This document shows, piece by piece, positions 55,534-64,000 of a DNA stretch of 64,000 nucleotides. Under the pieces are notes generated by a model that was given only the letters and a program-made list of their open reading frames with translations, made no database searches and had not been told where the DNA came from. The translations under genes and the position numbers were made by a program. Every line of letters starts with the position of its first letter. Within the stretch, counting starts at the first letter, position 1. This DNA comes from Candidatus Nitrosocosmicus agrestis (GTDB taxonomy: Archaea > Thermoproteota > Nitrososphaeria > Nitrososphaerales > Nitrososphaeraceae). Where the stretch lies: the NCBI RefSeq assembly GCF_008389435.1, contig NZ_VUYS01000018.1, positions 1 to 64,000 on the forward strand, in the 5' to 3' direction.

Positions 55534-58500
55534 TTGAAAAATTTTAATGAAGACTTAATACGAAAACTCCAGATGGAAAACCCTACATTGATAAACTATT
55601 ACAAAGGCGCGATACATGTTTTTAATGACAAGTCAAATCCGGATAGATTTTCTCAATCCGCCAATTCAATAAGGGAATTAATCGAAAAGTTGTTTAGGGA
55701 TGGAAAATACGAAAAACAAACGAGCAACAGCGATAGGGAGAACAATGCATTTAAAATTAAAATTCAAAAATATGTTGATCCTTTAGGTAATATTCCAAAA
55801 AAATATGTATCTATATATTCATCATTTCATGATTCTACATATCAATATTTTCTTAAAGTAACACATCATGGTATAATTCCAGATGAAAAAGAATACTTAG
55901 AAAAATTAGAGATTTTTGAAGAACAACTAATGGATTTGCTGTTGGATTATTCTGAATGTATGGAATATACAGATAAAATGATTAGGAAAGACAACCCAGA
56001 ACTAATTGACATCGAAGAACTAATTAGGAAATTAAAATTTGATACTTTGCGTAGGAATTTTTTCTACAGTATTTCGCCTAAGTGGATAAAACTTTTAAAA
56101 GAAAATGATTTTTTTAAGAATCCTCCGTCACAAACCGAAAGCCATACCTGTCCAATTTGGTATGAATCAAAGTTTTTGGTCAACAGTTCAAAATTTTCTA
56201 ATATAGATTTCGAAATTCTCTATTTAATTATTCAACAGTGCACTATGAGCATAGATGTTAACAAGAGAAACCATAATGTGACACTTGATTTTTTGCAAGT
56301 TGCAGCAAATGCCCCTGTGTCATATACTAATAAGATTATAACTCTGTTATTAGAAAGGGGATGGCTCGATTTGCCTATTCACCAGTATTACTTCGACCTT
56401 AGAGTTTATACAGAAATTACTGAAAAACTACTAAAAAATTCGATATACAACGATAAGTGGAATAGGCATATCCTTGAAATCAAGGATTTAGATAATAAGA
56501 AAGAAATTGAACAACAAACAAATGACGGCAAGACAAATCCTGAACTCAAAAAAACTATTAATAATTTTATCAATTATCCACTGAGGAACATAAACTACAA
56601 TGAATTTGTGAGATGGATTCAGTTAATTTATCGTGACCTTAATCAATTTTTGAAATCATTAGATTTCATTTATGCATTATTTGATACTTTTAAAAAATTG
56701 GTAAATACGTATGAAATAATTCTTAAATATCAAAGTAAAGGATCCGATTTCTTTATTGAATTAGATCCTATCAAACCTATCCCATTGTTCAACCTAAACC
56801 GAATCAGGGTGGATAACGAGTTGAAAGAAAATATTGAGGTAGACATTTTACTCTATGACTTGCTTAAGAGTTCAATTTTTGAATTACTTCAACGAGATAA
56901 CCCAATTGAATTATTACAATTTATACGCAATAGAGTTTCAAATCCGAGACATTCGTCGATAATGTATAAAAGATTTTTGCTTTCGATTTACTCTTTCACT
57001 CCATCATATTTTCAGGATGAAATTAAGAACTGCATTATTGAATATCTGGGAAATGAAGACATTTATCATGAATATTCAATAATAGTTCGAAAAACTTTAC
57101 CAACCTTTGACATTGAATATAGAACTAAATATATCGAACAGGTGTCAAATAAAGTCAAAACACTTGATCTAGATTTAGAGAATGATCTTTCAGATGTTCA
57201 TACTTTTCTTAGGTTCTATGAACCTATAGAGAACTTTCTACCTACTGGAGTAAAAGCAACCTATGATAATTTAATCTCAAGATATTCTGCATACAGGCCT
57301 GAGGGATACATGGGAAAAGTGTCCATCTGGCATGATCAAACTATTATTGAGGATATTTCATATTCAGATCTTAAGCAGATTCTTAAACAAGAGAAATATG
57401 AAATAAATCAATATTATTTAATAGAGTATAATCTAGAAAAACATGCACTCGAATTTGTAAAGAATGTTAATGATATTGATACTATTAATGGGTTATTTTA
57501 CTCTACTATACTTAAGTCTATTTTAGAAACTAACAATAATGGCAAGATCCCTACAGAAGAGATATTACCACTGGTAGATCACATAGTTACAATTGATAAG
57601 AATAGAAACAATGAATTGTTGCATCAAATTTTACATTTTGTCCATAAATATATGAACGATAACATCAGTTTTGAAATGAACAATTATGCAATTTACTCTA
57701 TAATTAAATATCTATTGAAAATATCGTCTCATATAGAGATTGATATTAATCAGCCAATTGGCAAAAAGTTGTTTGAAAGTGTTTTGGATTCACATCAGTT
57801 TCATGCACAGGCGGCTCTAATTAAATATAACTTTTGGAGGAATAAAAATACAAGTGCTGTTGGAATTTTGGATGAGTTATCTGATCTACGAGAAATAAAA
57901 CAGCATGGAATTAATTCGGTATTTATATTGGCTGCATACGCGGGTTATTTTACTACTATTAGTTCTCTTGATGAATCGTTCGTATCAAAAAACATGGATG
58001 TCATACTTCCTACTTTAGATCATGGTAGTAAACTTCTATTTTATGTAGCCTGGGTATTTTTCTTGAATGAAAATTCCGTTAAAATTATAATAGAAAATAA
58101 CTTTCAAAAATTGCTATGCTTCTTTAAAAACCTAAAATGTTTAAGATCAGAAAAGTCAGACCCTATTAATTTATTGACGATTAATGCTATTCTATATCCA
58201 TTTCTTAACGATAAAGACGAGAACGATTCTTTACTTGATGCTTTCATTGATTCTTCCAGCATTGAGACTCGAACTAATTTCTTGATTGAACTGGTAAAAT
58301 TTGTGAAGAACAATAAACAAAAATCTCTTAGTGAATCATTCATTAACAGATTCAAAAAGGTTTTGTCCAAGAATAAATTTAAGACCAATCCCAAATTAAT
58401 AGATGTATTTTTGAATAGTCCATTTGAAAAAAATTATTCTCTCGAACTGATATATCAATATTTAACCCGACCTGAATTCGATGTAAAATCCGATTATTTC

Positions 58501-58764
58501 AATCTTAGTAATGTAGTGTTAGAATTATCCAAATTCCCCGATGTTAACGAAGAAAAGGTTCTTTCTTTGATAAATTTAATCCTTAAAAAATCGACGGAGG
58601 TCGGATCCTATCTTAACTATGAAATGGTATATGAAAGTCTAAATAGAATTAAAGAAAGTATTGACAATAAAGAACAGTTTAATAAGATTATCGAATATAT
58701 ACTTAAAACGTCTTTTGAAACAAAATTTAACCAACTAAAAATAAATACAAAATTGATTAAATGA
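55534..58764 (+). CDS. Unrecognised 1076-aa helical protein P5
   Basis: The largest protein of the cassette, almost wholly alpha-helical. Residues 10-150 contain YYKGAIHVFNDKSNPDRFSQ, SIRELIEKLF and a later FHDSTYQYFLKVTHHG, a pattern I recall from the N-terminus of large bacterial hypothetical proteins (unverified). Residues 210-300 look like a winged helix (LDFLQVAANAPVSYTNKIITLLLERGWLDL). The rest is HEAT-like helical repeats with no catalytic motif seen. Divergent from P4 across 256 nt. Start is TTG. It may be a scaffold or sensor for the cassette. Confidence 0.78.
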   Translation: MKNFNEDLIRKLQMENPTLINYYKGAIHVFNDKSNPDRFSQSANSIRELIEKLFRDGKYEKQTSNSDRENNAFKIKIQKYVDPLGNIPKKYVSIYSSFHDSTYQYFLKVTHHGIIPDEKEYLEKLEIFEEQLMDLLLDYSECMEYTDKMIRKDNPELIDIEELIRKLKFDTLRRNFFYSISPKWIKLLKENDFFKNPPSQTESHTCPIWYESKFLVNSSKFSNIDFEILYLIIQQCTMSIDVNKRNHNVTLDFLQVAANAPVSYTNKIITLLLERGWLDLPIHQYYFDLRVYTEITEKLLKNSIYNDKWNRHILEIKDLDNKKEIEQQTNDGKTNPELKKTINNFINYPLRNINYNEFVRWIQLIYRDLNQFLKSLDFIYALFDTFKKLVNTYEIILKYQSKGSDFFIELDPIKPIPLFNLNRIRVDNELKENIEVDILLYDLLKSSIFELLQRDNPIELLQFIRNRVSNPRHSSIMYKRFLLSIYSFTPSYFQDEIKNCIIEYLGNEDIYHEYSIIVRKTLPTFDIEYRTKYIEQVSNKVKTLDLDLENDLSDVHTFLRFYEPIENFLPTGVKATYDNLISRYSAYRPEGYMGKVSIWHDQTIIEDISYSDLKQILKQEKYEINQYYLIEYNLEKHALEFVKNVNDIDTINGLFYSTILKSILETNNNGKIPTEEILPLVDHIVTIDKNRNNELLHQILHFVHKYMNDNISFEMNNYAIYSIIKYLLKISSHIEIDINQPIGKKLFESVLDSHQFHAQAALIKYNFWRNKNTSAVGILDELSDLREIKQHGINSVFILAAYAGYFTTISSLDESFVSKNMDVILPTLDHGSKLLFYVAWVFFLNENSVKIIIENNFQKLLCFFKNLKCLRSEKSDPINLLTINAILYPFLNDKDENDSLLDAFIDSSSIETRTNFLIELVKFVKNNKQKSLSESFINRFKKVLSKNKFKTNPKLIDVFLNSPFEKNYSLELIYQYLTRPEFDVKSDYFNLSNVVLELSKFPDVNEEKVLSLINLILKKSTEVGSYLNYEMVYESLNRIKESIDNKEQFNKIIEYILKTSFETKFNQLKINTKLIK

Positions 58765-58949
58765 AAACACTTTATGACACGTGCACCTTAGGAAATCATG
58801 GACATATTTATTAAATCGTCCTGATTGACTTGAATTAAGAATGTCTGAGTCTTCTCCACTTTTTCTCATTACAATATAATCGACTTTCCGATTCTTGTTG
58901 CTCATATGGTAACTTAAAATTAGTTTCTAAAATTTTAAGTTATATTGGA

Positions 58950-59524
58950 TTAATGTTTGTTTTGATTTAGCCATTTACTGCTTGGTTTGGTTGGTGTATC
59001 GCGGTCGAATTCTTTTAAGAATGAATAACGTAATTCCTTCCAATTACAAACGATGTTATTTCGTGCAGTCTCTTTAGCGTCTTCGGGAATATCATTGTAT
59101 CCTAGTTTTTCAATTTCATTTAGTATTTCTTTGAATGGTTCGAATGGTTAAACTCCCTTCAGACAGTGGTTTCTCCAACATTCTCGAAGGATACACGAAC
59201 TTCATCTATTACCATACGAAGGTCTACAGTAGTTTTGGCAAAAAATTCGGGAGTCGGGTTCGCTGTATGGGTATATTGGATTGAGTTTTGAACTGCCGCT
59301 ATTATGCGATGTCAAAGATCTTTTAATGTCTTAATGTATTCCGTCCTTCTCGGAAATGAATTTACAAAATAGGCTGCCGGAATAGCCACAATTATAATTG
59401 AAAGATCTTTATAGGAAGTATATGCAATAGGAGAGTACACCGAGAGAACATAGCCAACTGCTATTGCAACTCCGTTAATAGACATTATTAATAATGTTAT
59501 GATAAATTGTCGTCCGCGATTCAC
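58950..59524 (-). pseudogene. Disrupted two-helix membrane protein gene
   Basis: The GTG at 59524 opens a 70-codon frame with two transmembrane segments (FIITLLIMSINGVAIAVGYVL and LSIIIVAIPAAYFV). After its TGA the same frame continues without ATG as HRIIAAVQNSIQYTHTANPT through FAKTTVDLRMVIDEVRVSFENVGETTV and stops at TGA. Then a different frame, with a TAA at its beginning, reads PFEPFKEILNEIEKLGYNDI and on to SSKWLNQNKH. Together they make one plausible protein of about 190 residues with a cytoplasmic helical domain, broken by two nonsense changes and a frameshift. The intact N-terminal 70 aa may still be translated. Confidence 0.7.
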
Positions 59525-59807
59525 CTTTTATCATCCCCTTATTAGAAAAATGAATGTTACACTAATACAGTTGCAGAAATATTATAAATGATTTAGAACA
59601 TTTGCTTTTTGCATTGGAGGTCGAATATCTAAATTTGCAAACAGAGGATCTTAGGCCATAATTCTTAATATTTTTTGGAACATAGTTTCGTATATACATA
59701 TGAGATGGAACGATTTAAACAACAAATCCTATTCTAATTCTTGATACTTGTAGTAGGGCTCTACTTAATTAGATAATCATTAAGTTAATCAGTCGTCGCT
59801 TCTCAAA

Positions 59808-60446
59808 ATGACTATATCGTCAAAAATTCTTTTGAACATAAGGATACATTCTCAAAAGGAATTCATTTTAAGGATAATAAAAAGTTGTGTATATTACGAT
59901 GTTGGTGAAACGAGGTCTTTAGAAGTTATTGAGAGGCTGACAAAGAAGAGATTATCAGTAAAAACTTTCTACAACTACAAGAAAATATTGTATAAGAATT
60001 CTAAAATCTATGAAACGAAATTTAACCACGGAGAATGGGTTTACAGAGATCTACTTATCAAGTCACATTTGCTATTCTTATCAGAGGATGATATGGCAAA
60101 ACAGTTCCAAGTTGATAAATTGATATGCAATGAATTTCCAGATATACCGAAAAATTATAGAGAAAGAATGAAAAACTTTGGTAAGAATGAAATCGATAAT
60201 ATTTTGAACAAATTTCATGAATTGAAAAATAAAATAAACAAGGAGAAAGAGAAGGAGTCGGAATTAAGATTAATTCCTATAAAAGCCACTATAAGAAAAG
60301 AAGAAATAAAATGCGGAAAGAAAGGATGTCATCAATGTCCTCATGGTCCTTACTACTACGCCTATTGGAAGGAAGAAGATGCTAAAACTTTGAAGAAAGT
60401 TTATCTTGGTTCTGAATTGCCAGAACAGTTTATTCATTCAATTTAG
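59808..60446 (+). CDS. DUF6788-type protein of mobile elements
   Basis: A 212-aa protein. The last 50 residues hold RKEEIKCGKKGCHQCPHGPYYYAYW, with the CGKxGCxxCPHGPYYY core I associate with DUF6788, a small domain common in archaeal plasmids and integrated elements; its Cys/His set may bind metal. The N-terminal 130 residues are basic and helical with SVKTFYNYKKILYKN resembling a helix-turn-helix recognition helix. A DNA-binding role within the element is plausible. ATG start. Confidence 0.72.
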   Translation: MTISSKILLNIRIHSQKEFILRIIKSCVYYDVGETRSLEVIERLTKKRLSVKTFYNYKKILYKNSKIYETKFNHGEWVYRDLLIKSHLLFLSEDDMAKQFQVDKLICNEFPDIPKNYRERMKNFGKNEIDNILNKFHELKNKINKEKEKESELRLIPIKATIRKEEIKCGKKGCHQCPHGPYYYAYWKEEDAKTLKKVYLGSELPEQFIHSI

Positions 60447-60644
60447 TAAACAGGTGATAGTTAAATTGATGGGTTACATAAGATTGCATAAGATGTAAAT
60501 TTATGATGAAGAATCGAAGAAAAATAATATTTTTGAAAATACATAGAAATACTATGATTTGGAACATCATATCAAATGCTGAATTAACTAGGTTCAATCT
60601 AATTTATTAAAAATATTAATAGTTTGCTTGTGCTATTTACTATC

Positions 60645-60851
60645 ATGGGTAAAGTCGATAGAATATCTAATATATCACTTGAGAGAACTTACGAAAATAC
60701 AGATACCCATTCATTTATCTTACACATTCCTTCCGAATTTGTTAAGGAAATGGATATTATCAATTCAAGAGTGTTAGTTCACTTAGTGGATTTAAAGGAG
60801 GGTAGTTTTCTAATGATTTCAAAATATCATGAAGAAATAGTATTAAGTTAG
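60645..60851 (+). CDS. AbrB/SpoVT-like small protein
   Basis: A 68-aa, mostly beta protein: HSFILHIPSEFVKEMDIINSRVLVHLVDLKEGSFLMISK has the strand-P-x-x-(F/L)-hydrophobic pattern of swapped-hairpin AbrB DNA-binding domains. An upstream TTG at 60624 is in frame but ATG 60645 gives a natural start (MGKVDRIS). Likely a transcription factor or antitoxin-like protein of the element; no toxin partner is adjacent. Confidence 0.5.
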   Translation: MGKVDRISNISLERTYENTDTHSFILHIPSEFVKEMDIINSRVLVHLVDLKEGSFLMISKYHEEIVLS

Positions 60852-60910
60852 TTTGTCAGTTTAAATTAGATTCTCGGCAATTCGAATTGCATCGCACTTT
60901 AACAATGGGA

Positions 60911-61885
60911 TCATTTATCCTCTAATATTTTCTTCATTTCGTCATATTCTTCCCTGTTTATTTCACCTTTAGCAAATCTCATTTTAAGTATGGCAATAGG
61001 ATCATTTGTCTGAACGCTCCGATGATTGTTAGGCGATTTGGTATCGCTGAAAGATTGCCTATTTTTTATTATTACTTGATATAATTGTGCAGCCCATTCT
61101 CTGATCGCTTTCCCGTTTAATGATGATACTCCAAATACAGGCCTATGAATTATTCCATTCTCGTCCTTATACGGAATTACCAGCCTATGAATCTTGCCGG
61201 TAGCACTTAGTAACCCTCCCACAAAAGTGAAATCTTCATTACCAACGCCTATGGCCGAAAAATTTGTATTTCGAGTTTCCTCATGAACATTCCACTGTTC
61301 TATAATTACAGAGCCCAAAGGAATGAATATTTCCCATAAATTCGAAGGATTTTTGTCACTCTTTAGAAATACCGCGTATCTGCTTGTAAGGTAAAATGCG
61401 CCTCTTTCATGATCACCTAGTTTTCCACCGGCTAAATGAAACTTGTGTCCTCCATAATATTCACCATCCTTTGCCTGTAAGACTATATCACCATAGATAT
61501 GATTAAAGCAAGACATACACAAATGTTGACCCGAAAATTTGAACGTAGTTTCATTTCTATAACAATTGGTGCAAATTATCGTTCCCTTTAATAAGGCATT
61601 GAATTTTAGCCTGGAGTTAACATCACTATCAACTATTTTTAATATTCTTAAATGTTCTAATAAATAGAAAGGCGTTACGCCCCAAACTAAGATGTGCATT
61701 GATTGGGCTTCATCTATTAATCCCGTATCGTTATTTTTATGATGAAACTCTTGAGAAGTCATGTTGTTGATACTTTTGGCGAAGGAAATTGATAACGCTA
61801 TAAACGTTGTAGTCGAAAGGAGGTGCTTTCTTGTAATTGGTATGGTCTTAATTTCATTGATATTTTTGAGAGGAATTCTGAACAA
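60911..61885 (-). CDS. PH-like and zinc-ribbon protein with SHOCT tail
   Basis: A 324-aa frame from a TTG. N-terminal PLKNINEIKTIPITRKHLLS looks like the inside of a PH-like domain. Residues 105-135 carry CTNC and CMSC, a zinc ribbon. Residues 140-260 are beta-rich (GAFYLTSRYAVFLKS, a second PH-like unit). The last 28 residues, PIAILKMRFAKGEINREEYDEMKK, are a SHOCT domain. The same frame is open for 35 more codons upstream, to the TAA of the preceding gene, and those codons read as normal protein (KKVRKLFISLEDDSIEIH), so the true start or relation to the upstream gene is unclear. Confidence 0.7.
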   Translation of the reverse strand: MFRIPLKNINEIKTIPITRKHLLSTTTFIALSISFAKSINNMTSQEFHHKNNDTGLIDEAQSMHILVWGVTPFYLLEHLRILKIVDSDVNSRLKFNALLKGTIICTNCYRNETTFKFSGQHLCMSCFNHIYGDIVLQAKDGEYYGGHKFHLAGGKLGDHERGAFYLTSRYAVFLKSDKNPSNLWEIFIPLGSVIIEQWNVHEETRNTNFSAIGVGNEDFTFVGGLLSATGKIHRLVIPYKDENGIIHRPVFGVSSLNGKAIREWAAQLYQVIIKNRQSFSDTKSPNNHRSVQTNDPIAILKMRFAKGEINREEYDEMKKILEDK

Positions 61886-61990
61886 GGGCTCTGAATTCTT
61901 ATCCTTCTTTAGATGAATTTCAATACTGTCGTCCTCTAATGATATAAATAATTTTCTGACTTTCTTAGTATCTTCGTTATCGATGCTATT

Positions 61991-62440
61991 TTATATTAAT
62001 TTTATATCATAGTCTTTTTTCTTTAACAGTTCATCATTCAATTTAGACCATATGGTAAGTTCAGTTGGTCTTCTAACAATCCAGCCGTCAGCGGCTATTT
62101 CACTTTCTACTTTATCTATAATATACCCGGTAACGAACGGGATTCTTTCGCCAATCGCCAGGACAAGTGGTTCCAAAAATCTTTTATCTGGCCTAAAGGC
62201 AATTTGCAGTGTATCGTATATTTCGACAGTGGTAGTATTTACGTCACTCTTTGAAAAGAATATGTAATAGTTAATGCTAAATGCAGATCTGCTTAGCATC
62301 CGAGATTTTCCTAATATTCTATGCATTTGTTCGTCTGCTATCTTTACTGGCCCATTCAATTTATCACAAGTCTCCTTAATATGGCTGAAAGCAGATTCTA
62401 TCGGTTCAGAAGTTTGAAATACAGCCCGGCTATAAAGCAC
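61991..62440 (-). CDS. 149-aa protein in frame with the downstream SHOCT protein
   Basis: A GTG-started cytoplasmic protein: strand FQTSEPIESAFSHIKETCDKL, then SAFSINYYIFFSKSDVNTTTVEIYDTLQI and KRFLEPLVLAIGERIPFVTGYIIDKVE, an alpha/beta layout without recognised motif. It ends in a TAA, after which the same frame continues into the SHOCT protein with no further stop. Either an operon with an unusual second start or a once-single protein of about 510 residues. Confidence 0.6.
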   Translation of the reverse strand: MLYSRAVFQTSEPIESAFSHIKETCDKLNGPVKIADEQMHRILGKSRMLSRSAFSINYYIFFSKSDVNTTTVEIYDTLQIAFRPDKRFLEPLVLAIGERIPFVTGYIIDKVESEIAADGWIVRRPTELTIWSKLNDELLKKKDYDIKLI

Positions 62441-62578
62441 AAGTTACAAAACAACTCAGGTAATTATATAAAACCTTCTACTCTATACCTTATCGTCATT
62501 ATTCTAATTTTGTAATTATTCTATTTTTGTAAATTTCTTTTGTTCCAATGATACTAAATAAGGTTATGGTCTATCCGC

Positions 62579-63715
62579 TTATGCTATTTGTTTGATTTGT
62601 AGCATTTTGTATAAATCAGGTAATTCTTCCCTAACTTTGCGGATAGATAAAGGATAGAAAGAACTCACTTTTCTTAAAACATTTCTCAGATATGCATGAT
62701 AGTTAAAATGTATTTGTAATTGTTTTTTACGATCACAAATCTTTAACCAATTTTCAGCAATCTGAAAAGCGTCGTCTTCTGCATATTGTTTAACATTCAC
62801 CAAATAGGGACATATTATTTTCCATAAACAAATTTTTCTATTATCTTCTATTGGGACCTGAAGAAGATTCTCTATCCAGTCAATACTTTTATTGGACGAA
62901 TGACTTAAACTATCATATGTTATAGACTTTTTTTGAGCGTTTCTTCGTTTCTTTTCTTTTATAATCAAACTTCTCTTGTCTACCAGGTAATCAAAAAAAT
63001 CTTCTGCTACCCACTTGACATTTGGTAATTTTCCATCCCATTTTTGGATGATTTCAACCGCCTTACCATTTTTAGAATTTATAGTTCCTGGAACTCTTAA
63101 CAAGCAATTATTAATTGAGGGATGATGTTGCGGATCGGCCTTTTCATCCGAAAAGAATTTTTCAGCAAACCTCATAAACTCAGTGGTTAGATCTTTTTGG
63201 TTTAAGTATGGGAGAAAATTGTGAAATATTTGCTCTTCCTCAAAGACTATTCCATTCAATGGTTGGTATATATGATATCCATTGCCAGTCCACAAGACTG
63301 TGGGATTGGCCATTCCTTTAAATTTCTGAGATAATTTGTTTAATATTTTAGTTAATCTTTTATCTAAATACTCACGACTATCAAAATATTCCATATCGAG
63401 ATCAATCATAATTAACGATGTAGAAGTCATATTTTTTACATCAAAATCAATTGAATGTTTTACCCTATAAGGAAACGCATTTATTCTGCAATCGACGAAT
63501 TTATAAATTCGGAAGTATGCAAAGATCCGATCACTACAATTTCTTTCATTTACATCGAAATCCATCACTTTCCATCTTTTCTTATCGCCAAGAAGGATGG
63601 TTCTAGGAAATAACTCATGTTGGCTTTTGAAATGTGATAGCATAAAGTCAATGTTATCCTTCATTTTTTGAAGATAAAAATAATGTTCCTTAGTATGCTC
63701 TGCATCATCCCCCAT
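62579..63715 (-). CDS. AEP/PrimPol-type DNA primase
   Basis: A 378-aa replication protein of the archaeo-eukaryotic primase superfamily. Motif I is MID105LD107MEY (metal-binding DxD), motif II is WTGNGYH148IYQP (the G-x-H phosphate motif), and motif III lies in the segment with D194 before LLRVPGTINSK. The C-terminal 110 residues are helical (DAFQIAENWLKICD, YHAYLRNVLRKVSSF), like PriCT/PriX-type extensions. It would prime or initiate replication of a plasmid or integrated element. ATG start. Confidence 0.82.
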   Translation of the reverse strand: MGDDAEHTKEHYFYLQKMKDNIDFMLSHFKSQHELFPRTILLGDKKRWKVMDFDVNERNCSDRIFAYFRIYKFVDCRINAFPYRVKHSIDFDVKNMTSTSLIMIDLDMEYFDSREYLDKRLTKILNKLSQKFKGMANPTVLWTGNGYHIYQPLNGIVFEEEQIFHNFLPYLNQKDLTTEFMRFAEKFFSDEKADPQHHPSINNCLLRVPGTINSKNGKAVEIIQKWDGKLPNVKWVAEDFFDYLVDKRSLIIKEKKRRNAQKKSITYDSLSHSSNKSIDWIENLLQVPIEDNRKICLWKIICPYLVNVKQYAEDDAFQIAENWLKICDRKKQLQIHFNYHAYLRNVLRKVSSFYPLSIRKVREELPDLYKMLQIKQIA

Positions 63716-63744
63716 GTGCTTATTTGGAGGCTCATCAATGGGTG

Positions 63745-63966
63745 TTAAGAAAAATCACCCCCACGTGTACAGTTATTTTTGTTAATAATGTTAACCAAGG
63801 ATATATTGACATATGATTCCTCTTCATTTGTGATCAAAAGATCAATGTTTCTACTTTGGTAACTTCCTTCTAATTCATTTAAATGGTTTGCATGAGTGTG
63901 ATAATAGTGATCCTCTATTTCTTCTCTTATATCATTACTGGATTCACAGAATTTACAATGATACAC
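63745..63966 (-). CDS. C2H2 zinc-finger protein, possibly cut by the window edge
   Basis: A 73-aa frame from a GTG, with a finger C4/C7/H20/H25 at its start (YHCKFCESSND, then DHYYHTH) and a polar remainder ending RGGDFS. The frame stays open from the GTG to the right edge (reading PEAKPFSSVIEVYHC), so the true start may lie outside the window and more fingers may precede this one. It ends 29 nt before the primase ATG, suggesting co-transcription. Confidence 0.6.
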   Translation of the reverse strand: MYHCKFCESSNDIREEIEDHYYHTHANHLNELEGSYQSRNIDLLITNEEESYVNISLVNIINKNNCTRGGDFS

Positions 63967-64000
63967 TTCAATTACGGAGGAAAAAGGTTTTGCCTCTGGT

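Noticed and set aside
59312-59524. Intact 70-aa membrane protein gene
   Set aside because: Coding continues beyond the TGA and in a second frame, so it is better described as the 5' part of a pseudogene.
60645-60851. Toxin-antitoxin pair with the AbrB-like protein as antitoxin
   Set aside because: No second small ORF resembling a PIN, MazF or similar toxin lies next to it.

Overview
The window is about one third G+C and reads as a chromosome segment of an ammonia-oxidising-type archaeon (Nitrososphaerota/Thaumarchaeota, probably Nitrososphaerales; Nitrosocosmicus-like is my best guess, unproven). Pointers are a complete archaeal A/V-type ATPase operon, methylmalonyl-CoA epimerase (a 3-hydroxypropionate/4-hydroxybutyrate cycle enzyme), mannosyl-3-phosphoglycerate synthase, many tiny C2H2 and zinc-ribbon proteins, frequent TTG/GTG starts, and TATA boxes about 25-30 nt ahead of starts with few Shine-Dalgarno sequences.

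Layout. 1-30 kb is a loosely packed chromosomal region: micro zinc-finger proteins, secreted and low-complexity surface proteins, a hemerythrin-like protein, an SDR oxidoreductase, two methyltransferases, a DMT exporter, a two-component pair (1021-aa membrane histidine kinase plus receiver), an HD-domain protein, a patatin-like lipase, a dCache-like sensor protein, the mpgS/HAD divergent pair, asnB, a J-domain protein, and three dispersed paralogues of one small family (DUF2299-like). 30.5-39.3 kb is the ATPase operon K-E-C-F-A-B-D-[52-aa membrane microprotein]-H-I. 39-47 kb holds metabolic singletons (PPOX/F420 protein, mce), zinc-finger and ribbon-helix-helix microproteins, a membrane receptor with a leucine-binding-type sensor domain, a DUF308 protein and a stand-alone Lrp ligand-binding domain.

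47.3-50.5 kb is nearly gene-free and contains a decayed IS6-like element whose ends and imperfect 8-bp target duplication are still visible, then a 20-nt match to the 3' end of a tRNA (49959-49978), which I read as an attachment-site remnant. From there to the right edge the content changes: a five-gene cassette of unrecognised large proteins (50.5-58.8 kb; two of the five are paralogues lying on opposite strands, and the first gene sits behind a perfect 19-bp palindrome), then mobile-element-type genes (DUF6788 protein, AbrB-like protein, PH-like/SHOCT protein, AEP/PrimPol-type primase, C2H2 protein) and a pseudogene. The orientation of the tRNA fragment predicts an integrated element running from about 49.96 kb to an intact tRNA beyond the right edge. 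The five-gene cassette is the best candidate for an undescribed system; its function cannot be read from the sequence.
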